From positions 62,001 through 126,000 of the forward strand of contig NW_013171833.1 of NCBI RefSeq assembly GCF_000151665.1: a stretch of 64,000 nt of DNA, read 5' to 3'. The DNA is from Blastocystis hominis (taxonomy: Eukaryota; Sar; Bigyra; Opalinata; Blastocystidae). Position numbers and translations under genes: made by a program. The notes under the pieces are model-generated. The model was given only the letters and a program-made list of their open reading frames with translations, searched no databases and was not told the origin of the DNA. The number at the start of each line of letters is the position of its first letter. The first letter of the stretch is position 1. Positions 56,728 to 64,000 of the stretch are shown piece after piece.

Positions 56728-58122
56728 ATGGAAGCTCTGCTTTCGACGCTTGCATTTCGGAGAGTTCCTACCGTGGAAAGAACAAAGAAACGGAGGAAAG
56801 AGGAGCAGGATTCGGAGCAAGTTTCGAGGAAGCGTCCCAAACTTCTCGAAGACATTCTCTCCGGAGAGAACCCTCCGACCTTAGTTCCTTCCTACACATC
56901 TAAAGGTGTGACGTGCAATTTGGCTTGTTTCTGTAGGAATCAATATGAACAAGGAAAAGGCTGGGAAATGGGAGCTGGCTCCCATTCCTCTAGCCGGTCA
57001 TGACAAAATTGACGAAGTAGTTTACTGGAGACGTGTTGGAAGTCCTCCGGCCGTGGCTCCGACGGATATCCCTCTCCACCCCACATGTATTATAGAATAT
57101 ACGGGTACGCCCCTCTCTTTTCATGTTCTGGGAAGATGCCGAATTCGAAGAGATCCGCACAAAAATCCCATCCCTGAACAAGGTCGATGCGGACCGTTTA
57201 TTCAATTTATGCCGGAGGTTCACTCCATCTTGTAATCCTTGATCCTAGCTACAATCTCCGCTGGCCTGCGATCGTGACGATGTTCTCCGCCGAGAACAGC
57301 AACGCGACCCTCGAGATCTGCCAAGACCACTTCATGGCCGTGACCCATGCGATCTTCGACCTGCGCAGCAAGCACAACTACCAGCGCACCAACGAAGAAG
57401 AGCTCCTCTACTGCCGCAAGTGGGTTCCTCTCTGTGCTCCTGACTGGCAGCTTCGACCGCTCGCTGGTGAAGAACCACCGCTTTTTAAAAGACATTATCT
57501 TCCAAACGAGCAGCCTTTTAGACGACGCCGAGCGCGAATTGGAGGCGCAGATCGACGACATCAACGCGCTCATCAACCGAATCGGCAACGTGGAGCCCGC
57601 GGAAGGGCCCAGCCGCTACGACAACCTCGACTCGGTGCTCACCATCGCGAAAGGTCCGGTCGATCAAACCCCGATCACTCCCAGAACCGCCTGTGTACCT
57701 CAAGCGGACCGCTGGCGTCTCGCTGCGCAGCGCCCGATTCGATAATAAAGTGCGTGTGGGTGCTAGGATTGTCGGTAGATCGCGACGACGTTCTTTGCAG
57801 ACAACACGCAGGAGCGTCTGAACGCGATTCTGTGCAAACTGAACGTGCAGATTCCGCGGATGGCCACGCGGAGGATCTGCGATACGCTCGACCGACTCAA
57901 GCAGGACATTCTGAAGCTCGTGTTGTTGAGAGTGGGAGGAGAGGAGAGAGAGGTGAGGAGTAGAAGTATCTGGCGCAGAATGAGGCCGTCATGCCGACGC
58001 CCATGCCGATGATGTATCAGAACGCGGATACGAAGGTGCAGAAAGGGAGGAGAGGTGATGAGTAGAAGAAGAGGAAGAGCGCGATGGCATATTCGGGCGT
58101 AACGAAGTCGTACAATCGATGA
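56728..58122 (+). CDS. DMAP1: DMAP1/SWC4 (SWR1 and NuA4 complex subunit)
   Basis: Nine exons (introns 29-32 nt), 382 aa. After a basic N-terminus (RTKKRRKEEQDSE) comes KWELAPIPLAGHDKIDEVVY and WRR, as in DMAP1. Next is the SANT-like domain: KVDADRLFNLCRSYNLRWPA, IVTMFS, then NATLEICQDHFMAVTHAIFD. The C-terminus keeps RTAGVSLRSARF (GVTLRS in animals) and RLNAILCKLNVQIPRMATRR. DMAP1/SWC4 bridges histone H2A.Z exchange and acetyltransferase complexes in the nucleus. The stop reads T-GATC-TGTTTGTT, octamer 58125-58132, and the next gene starts 30 nt after the stop. Confidence 0.9.
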
Positions 58123-58124
58123 TC

Positions 58125-58132
58125 TGTTTGTT
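58125..58132 (+). terminator. TGTTTGTT poly(A)-site octamer
   Basis: The T of the DMAP1 TGA stop (58120) is exactly 4 nt upstream. The octamer fits inside a 30-nt intergenic gap. Confidence 0.75.
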
Positions 58133-58152
58133 TCAGAAATTTTGTGCATTTC

Positions 58153-59690
58153 ATGGCAGAAACGCAGAAAGAGGAAGTTAAAACCGAAGAAATGAAGCAG
58201 AACGGAATGGGGTGGGGTATAGAGAGGGATGGAGGCTAATGTCGTAGCTTGGGCCAATTCGTTCTGGAGACACTGGGGTTTGTTTTGATATTAATCGGGG
58301 TAAACTATCTTATCTTCCAAGAACGCATTTTGGGAGATAAGGCTGCAGAGATTGAAAACTATGTAAATCAAGCTGTATTCGTGTTGTCGAGCATCGAAGT
58401 GTAGTATATCCTTCCGGATGACAATCGTACCCGGAATTTGTATGATCGTCACATTGTGATGCTTTATTCAATGCATGTGAAGGTATAATTCTGAGTAGAG
58501 TGTAATGGTACAGCCACATCCTCACCATTCTCTTCGCGAGGAGGAGTTTGATCTCAACTTTGGAAATCAATTGCGTGTTCGTCGTATTACCGAGTATTGT
58601 CAATGGAGTGAGGTATTGTTTTTTTAAGTTCAATAGAGTTAATGTCATAGGTGAAGAATGCTGACGGGACTGTTTCGTATGAGAAAGGCTGGGTTGATCA
58701 CCTGTACTGCTCAAACGACTCTACACAATTTGTAGCATTTCCTCCGACGATTTCGTAGACGAAGAGCACCACGTCAACATTGATCGTGATCCCTTCCCTT
58801 CTCGCGTTTCTGTTCCGCGCCGCATTCTCATCGGCTCCTACGTAGTCGATCCACCCTTTTTCAACCACACAGTAGACACTTCGAATTCAGGGTTCATGCT
58901 GCTAGCACACTTTCACAAATCGCTATGAGGCGACGAGTTTTTCCACACAATACGTTCCATCTAGCACGAAAAAGCATGGATTCCTCTATGTTAGCAAATA
59001 CTGGTACTATAGCAGCATTCGCGATGTAGGCCGCACCGATAAGCTAGGAAGGCAAAACATGACGATTTTAACAGATGAAGAGGAAGAAAAGTGGGATGCG
59101 GAATGTATGGTGGGAGATATTCGTGTTGGCTTCGAAACGGAGCGCATGCCGTTCGAGGTGACAGTGTACGGAATTCAGAACGATTACCGCATCATGCCGA
59201 TCCGAAAAGACGGAAAGGCGCACTACATTTTGTTTGAATCGAGAGTGTATCCGAAGAATGTTTTATCGTACATCGAGAAGAAGGAGGGGTTGAATATTCA
59301 AAACTGGCGCTATGTGTGTGCTGTGGCGGTCTTTTTGGGAATGCTGTGCCGCATCTCGGACGCGTGGCCGTTTGAAGTTTGGAATTCCATAAAAAGGCAG
59401 TAAGTTGTAGTACCTTCCGATAGTTCTGCGAGCGCTGGCGTGCGCGGTGCTCTATCCGATGTTCACTTCTCTTGGGTGTAGAGCCGTTCTTTATGGAGTG
59501 CGGGACATGAACGTGTACAAACTGATGCTCTATTTGATTTTGCCGCTGTTGTTGTTCATCTCGCTGAATGTGCTGTTCCGACTGATCAAGATGTACCGGT
59601 TCGGTCTGAAGGTGCTGCAGGCCCAAAAAGAGAAAGAGAAAGAGAAAGAAAAGGAAAAAGAAAAAGAGGGTACGAAGGAAAAACAAGACT
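58153..59690 (+). CDS. TMEM43: TMEM43/LUMA-family membrane protein
   Basis: Ten exons (nine introns of 28-38 nt); 413 codons up to the proposed stop. An N-terminal membrane span (GQFVLETLGFVLILIGVNYL) is followed by a large lumenal domain colinear with TMEM43 (ITEYCQWSE like MYQWVE; FVDEEHHVNIDRDPFPSR; MVGDIRVGFE like GDLRVSF). At the C-terminus are hydrophobic segments (NWRYVCAVAVFLGMLCRISD, YLPIVLRALACAVLYPMFTS, KLMLYLILPLLLFISLNVLF) and a cytosolic (KE)n tail. TMEM43 sits in the ER and inner nuclear membrane. No encoded stop precedes the octamer variant TGTTTGTG (59695-59702). The T at 59690, 4 nt upstream, would become UAA after polyadenylation, giving a C-terminus KEKQD. Confidence 0.86.
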
Positions 59691-59694
59691 GGAC

Positions 59695-59702
59695 TGTTTG
59701 TG
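59695..59702 (+). terminator. TGTTTGTG poly(A)-site octamer variant inside the open frame
   Basis: The frame continues through this octamer to an encoded TGA at 59717-59719. Codon GAC is followed by T, GGAC, then the octamer, the spacing seen at the other proposed poly(A)-made stops. Confidence 0.65.
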
Positions 59703-59823
59703 TTGAAACGTTCTGGTGATAGTATTTTTGCGAGCTCTATCCTCCTATTGTCGGTAGAAGCATTTCTTCACTTAGAGACATCGCAAAGACCGTGTTTTAC
59801 TGCACTTTTTCGAAATTAAACGA

Positions 59824-62677
59824 ATGGTGGGTACGGAGTCCGAGATTTAACCATGTAGAATAACCCGTATAGTATAGAAAATAATGATAGTTATCAGGCA
59901 ACTTTGAGTGGACGTAACGACAGTTCTATTTCTGGTGAGTACTCTTTCTTTCCCACTGAGCGCCGGTATGAACCATACATGTACGAACGGTATCCGCATA
60001 ATGTAGTCCCTCGAAAGAAGAAGATTATTGTGTAGCCTTATTCCCCTCTCCACTACCCTGAAACTGCTGGAATCGATATGTATTTTGATTGTACACGCTC
60101 GGAATCTAGAAATTACATTCCCTTCCAACAACAACAGCAATTTCGTTCCCCTCAGCCGTATTCTCAGGTAACTTCAATCCCTCGAGATCGCTATCCTTAC
60201 TATTCCTACCCAGAACACCATAATCCTAATTTCCGCCTTCCTCCCTCTCCCAACCCAATTTCATATTCTCAAACCAGAATATCACCCAACCCATCCTACC
60301 GACAACCGTACAACTCTTCGTATTCTCCCCTTCCTACCCCCTCTCCTAATCATCGTCCTCATCATCCTCATCCTCCTCATTTCGAATCTTCTCTTTGGGA
60401 AGACGATTCCCCTTTTCTGCACCCTTTTCCCGCGGAACCCGCTCCCTACCCTCCCTATCCTCCCTCCCAGCGTGTGGTCCCGCCTTACTCCGTCCCTCCA
60501 ACCCGCCATCGCCCCTCCGACTATCCCCCCTATGCATCAAATCCGCCGTCAAGATCCTCAAATCCGCCACCTAGATCCTCAAATCCGCCGTCAAGATCTT
60601 CAAATCCGCCGTCAAGATCCTCAAATCCGCCGTCAAGATCTTCAAATCCGCCGTCAAGATCTTCAAATCCGCCACCGAGATCCTCAAATCCGCATTCGGC
60701 GGCTGGCGGCGAGTGCGGGAAATCGACGTGGAAGTCGGGTCTGCCGCGCCAGCAAGTGGAGCAGGCGAACGACTTTAAGAAACGCGGTCAATTGGAGGAG
60801 GCGCTGCGTGTCTACCAGGAACTGTGTCTCGAGTATCCGACCAATTATCTGGCCTGGCAGGACTGGTCGCGCTGCTATTTCGACCAGGGTCTGATCAGCA
60901 AGAGCCGAGAGGTGCTGCTGCAGGGCCTGCAGTGCATTCCGGACAGCGAGGCCTTGCTGAGCCGGCTGGTCAAGGCCGAGGAGCGTCTGCGGAACGTGCA
61001 GGGCGTGATCGCGGGCGCGGATCGGTTCATGAGCCTGCCCGGCGTGTACAACGAGCGAGATCGCATCGAGATCGCGCTGGTGGTGGCGAAGATGGGCTGC
61101 CAGTACAAGGCAGCGGAGCTGTTCGAGCGACTGCTGCGGACGAAGCAGCTGCAGCCGCAGCAGCCGATCTATCTGGACTACATCCGCTTCGTGTTCAAGG
61201 CGGAGGACTACCAGAAGGGCTTGCAGCTCCTGAAAGCGGTGCTGAACAAGCAGGTGCGGCAGGAAACGTTCTGGTTCTTCTCCTTCTCGGTGTTCGAGCA
61301 GCACCACACGTTCGCCTGCCGCCGCGGAGACATCCGTTCCCGCGCCAACAATAGCGAATTGGAGGGATATTTGGAGCGCGCGGAGAAGTGTCTCGCCAAG
61401 GAGCACTACTGGAAGATGAACTACGTCGCCGCGCAGGCGCATCTCCGCTCGTTCACGCACATCCGCCTCTGGACGCGCGCCAAAAAGCGACGACTGCGGT
61501 CCTACTGCGAGGTCTACCCCGCGGTAATCCGGGTCTGCTTCGACTCGCTGCGCCGCTGCGTGGAGTTCTGCGAGGACGACCACAAGTGGAAGGTGTGGAT
61601 TTTGGCGGGCCGCGTGCAGGCGCTGGCGGGGAATCGTCGGTCCGCGATCCGAGTAGGCGTTCGGAGGAGCTACCAAGCAGTGTTTGATGCGGAGCACGGA
61701 GTTCGCGCCGTCGCAGAGCGTCCACGCGGTGTCTCTGGAGCTGTCGCGCATTCTGGACTTCATTGGGCGGCAGGGCGAAGCGAGCCGCGTGATCCAGTGG
61801 AACATGCGGCGCTTCCCCGACGAGTGGAAGCTGGTTTTGGAGCGAGTGAACCAGCTCTTCCGCGAGAACCGCGCGCTGGACGCGTACCATTTATGCATCG
61901 ACTCGCTGCGCCGCGATCCCACCGCGGGTCGTTTGTGGTCCTCCTTCATCCAAATCGCTCACCAGTATTTTCTTTCTTTCTCTCTCTCTCACTCACGCAG
62001 ATTGTTCGGCCCCTCCGCGGCGCTCCGGCAGTTCTACGCGGCGCTCAAGTTCGTGGCGCGCTCCGGCGAGGTCTGGTGCGAGGGCGCGCGCGTCTTCCTC
62101 AACCCCACCTCCCGGCATTTCAGCCCGCGCAACGCGCAGCGCTGCCTCATGTTCGCCGTCCACTTCACTCCGCAATACGGTGACTCCTTCATCGAGGTTT
62201 CTCCGTTTCCACGATTCTATCTAGGCGATCCGGCTCTCCATGATCCTCTCCGACGAGCTGCTCGCCTTCGGCCAGAGCAACAACCCCTGCTTCCTCTCCG
62301 CTCTGCTCATAGCCCGCGATTATCAGCCGATTTTGACGCGCTGCGTCTACGTCGATCCCAACTACGGCTCCTGCTGGTTCCGCGCCAAGTTTTTCCCGCT
62401 GGGCAGTGCCCAGGAGGTCGCGCTGCGCGCGGTGAAGTACACGGCGCAGAGGGTCGCGATTGCGGCCAACGTGTATTATGACGCGCTGCTGGGGCTGGCG
62501 AAAAACGCGGGGAAAGCGGGAAAAGCGAGGGAGGGCGAGGGAATGGAGGGAACCGCGGCGCGCGGAGCGCAGTTTTCGTATGCGTTCCCGCCGTATCAGA
62601 TGGTGGTGTCGCGCGAGACGATGCCTGTGGGGAAGAAATTGAAGATTCTGTTTGGAACGAGCCAATTTGAGGCGTAA
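59824..62677 (+). CDS. HAT/TPR-like helical-repeat protein with disordered Pro-rich N-terminus
   Basis: Six exons (introns 32, 33, 28, 36 and 28 nt), 898 aa. The first exon coding part is only the ATG (59824-59826), followed by an intron. Residues about 1-240 are Pro/Ser/Tyr-rich and contain a 7-residue repeat (SNPPSRS). From about residue 245 paired helices appear: QANDFKKRGQLEEALRVYQE, YLAWQDWSRCYFDQGLISKS, SEALLSRLVKAEERLRNVQG, ELFERLLRTKQLQPQQPIYL, SRVIQWNMRRFPDEWKLVLE. Near the end is CVYVDPNYGSCWFRAKFFPL, a block typical of large TPR proteins of protists. No enzymatic motif; a scaffold role is inferred. Encoded TAA, octamer at 62764-62771. Confidence 0.78.
60538..60692 (+). repeat. 21-bp coding repeat (SNPPSRS)
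   Basis: About seven or eight near-identical 21-nt units encode SNPP(S/P)RS in the disordered N-terminus of the HAT/TPR protein. Confidence 0.9.
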
Positions 62678-62763
62678 TGGGGATGCAAGGGAAGGGCTCG
62701 GGTGTTTTGCTCGGGTCGGCAGGGATTCTGATTCTATGGAAAATGTAATGTTTTTTCTTGGAC

Positions 62764-62771
62764 TGTTTGTT
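62764..62771 (+). terminator. TGTTTGTT poly(A)-site octamer
   Basis: Lies 86 nt after the HAT/TPR gene stop and 58 nt before the next start codon. Confidence 0.7.
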
Positions 62772-62829
62772 GAATCCTGTTAGGGAGTTTCTTTGATTAC
62801 CGTTACTTTTACAAAAACGTGTTCGGACT

Positions 62830-63746
62830 ATGGAAGTATCTTCTACCGCGCCTGCTATGTCTTCGGGACGTCTCCTGAAGAGTGAACCTCGGAAGGGGCG
62901 TTCCATCTCGGAAGATCGGATAAAGTTTATTGAGGAAGAATACGATGTCACTCCATTGCGAGCTCATTACGTTGTAGTATCTTTCCGTTGAGATTGCAGC
63001 TTGGTTGTCTCAACTCTTGGGGAAGGAGATTGATTCGAATTTGGCAGAATCGCTGAAGAGTGGTGTGGTAGTGATGTGGATTCGAAGTAATAAAAGTAGG
63101 CTTTGTGTGAAGTGGTGAAACATTGTCTTCCTTCCGTCGAAATTGGCAAATATCATGAAAGCGAAGGTAGCTGAGTCGTAGCGCTGCTATTTGTACTAGA
63201 TAAGAATTCGTTTTATGCGCGAGATAATCTGACAATCTTTGCAAAGTGTTGCCAGAGCATGGGGATCGATGCAAACGATTGTGTGAGTGTTTCAATGTTT
63301 GATCGTGGGGATGTAGGATTCATAAATGTGGTTATCACTCGAATAGAAGAAGCAAATTGTGAACGCTTTGCTTCATTTTGCATTAGCAGGAATCAAATTT
63401 GGCCTTAAACCGATTTCTATCAAGGACAAAGATCGTGTGCAGTCGTGTAGGTTATTTTTTTAAATATTGTGTGTGATAATCATAGTTGTTGAATCCATGC
63501 CGGAAGATGTGGTGAAAGGGCTTCGCGAAATGGTGGAAGATGCAGAGACAACCAAAGCAACTGAAGCAGCCGAAGGAACAACGAAGGAACAAGTCGTTGA
63601 AAAGGAATGGGGTACGCGATGTAACATGGTAATTTAGAGTGTAGACAGCAGTGATGATAGAAATGTAATTATTCTGATCGCTTTTATGTTTCTTGTGTTG
63701 ATTGGAATGTTTTATATTGCGTCCGTGTTGGAAAAGGGAATGCAGT
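62830..63746 (+). CDS. tail-anchored calponin-homology (CH) domain protein
   Basis: Seven exons (introns 31, 32, 33, 34, 39 and 33 nt), 238 codons to the proposed stop. After a basic start (SSGRLLKSEPRKGRSISEDR) comes a single CH domain: IAAWLSQLLGKEIDSNLAES, LKSGVALCEVVKHCLPSVEI, ARDNLTIFAKCCQSMGIDAN, MFDRGDKKQIVNALLHFALA, in calponin/transgelin order. An acidic linker (EDAETTKATEAAEGTTKEQV) leads to a terminal membrane span, NVIILIAFMFLVLIGMFYIA, then a few residues. CH domains bind actin, so this would link actin to a membrane. No encoded stop precedes TGTTTGTT; the T at 63746 lies 4 nt before the second octamer (63751-63758). Confidence 0.8.
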
Positions 63747-63750
63747 TGTT

Positions 63751-63758
63751 TGTTTGTT
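63751..63758 (+). terminator. TGTTTGTT octamer inside the open frame of the CH gene
   Basis: Overlapping octamers (63747-63754 and 63751-63758) sit in the open frame after codon CAG. The T at 63746 is 4 nt before the second copy, so polyadenylation there would create UAA. Confidence 0.7.
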
Positions 63759-64000
63759 TGAAAAATAGAAGAAATGGAATATAGGAAGGATATTGAGAGG
63801 AAAAAGATATGGATAAATTATAATAAAAATAGTGAGAAATTCTGGAATATCTTATGTTCATTTGACACATAACATTTAGATATATTATAATATCATTTTT
63901 TGGTAATAACTATCTATTCTATTCAATAATTGAAAATGGTAGTGGTACACAACGGTTTGTAATTTGAGGATGGTCCTGATAATTAGATATTATGCATCAT
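63759..64000. other. AT-rich intergenic end of window
   Basis: Strongly AT-rich, no coding signal seen. Confidence 0.55.

Noticed and set aside
58405-58416. ATATCCTT in TMEM43 as a second U12-type donor
   Set aside because: This stretch is coding (YILPDDNR aligns with TMEM43), and the nearby frame break is solved by a 30-nt GT-AG intron.
62946-62967. A 22-nt intron in the CH-domain gene
   Set aside because: A 31-nt intron with a donor at GTCACT and acceptor after GTTGTAG gives a better N-terminus of the CH domain (YLSVEIAAWL).

Overview
This is a nuclear contig piece from a compact protist genome, most likely Blastocystis (stramenopile). Three things point there. First, almost every spliceosomal intron I could place by protein homology and reading frame is 28-36 nt long. 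Second, many genes are followed within about 50 nt by the octamer TGTTTGTT, the motif known to lie just downstream of Blastocystis poly(A) sites. Third, three genes carry no usable encoded stop before that octamer, so polyadenylation itself would complete a UAA, a behaviour described for Blastocystis. Coding DNA is GC-rich, gaps are AT-rich, and neighbours can be as close as about 30-90 nt. I saw no rRNA, tRNA, transposon, viral element or CRISPR.

Layout. 1-3.4 kb: AT-rich, with a decayed copy of a MORN/leucine-rich-repeat gene. 3.4-10 kb: clathrin adaptor AP-2 mu, an uncharacterised ubiquitin-like-fold protein, a PPIL3-like cyclophilin, a PDZ protein, a small Trp/Tyr-rich protein, and (minus) a PP2A-family phosphatase carrying a candidate AT-AC (U12-type) intron. 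10.9-12.9 kb: the intact MORN/LRR paralogue. 13.7-16.8 kb (minus): a zinc finger-OTU deubiquitinase and the U3 snoRNP protein MPP10. 18-26 kb (plus): a BFR1-like mRNP protein and NOT1, scaffold of CCR4-NOT. 26.5-33.9 kb (minus): an F-box protein and a CHD-type remodeller with C-terminal PHD fingers. 34.2-43 kb: a beta-propeller-like protein (plus), then (minus) a methyltransferase-TPR fusion and an NFX1-type RING/zinc-finger protein. 43.2-44.7 kb: a mitochondrial isovaleryl-CoA-dehydrogenase-like enzyme. 45-49.4 kb (minus): FCP1 CTD phosphatase, a small unknown protein and an ADIP/SSX2IP-like coiled coil. 49.6-64 kb (plus): a GRIP golgin with a 138-bp tandem array, a SEC12/PREB-like protein, DMAP1/SWC4, TMEM43, a HAT/TPR protein and a tail-anchored calponin-homology protein.

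No operon logic is expected. There is a loose excess of gene-expression machinery (NOT1, CHD, DMAP1, FCP1, MPP10, BFR1) and of early secretory or endomembrane factors (AP-2, golgin, SEC12, TMEM43). Gene models were built by hand: introns were placed where GT...AG removal restores frame and family alignment, and for nearly all genes the summed exons are an exact multiple of three. Coordinates may be off by one base in places.
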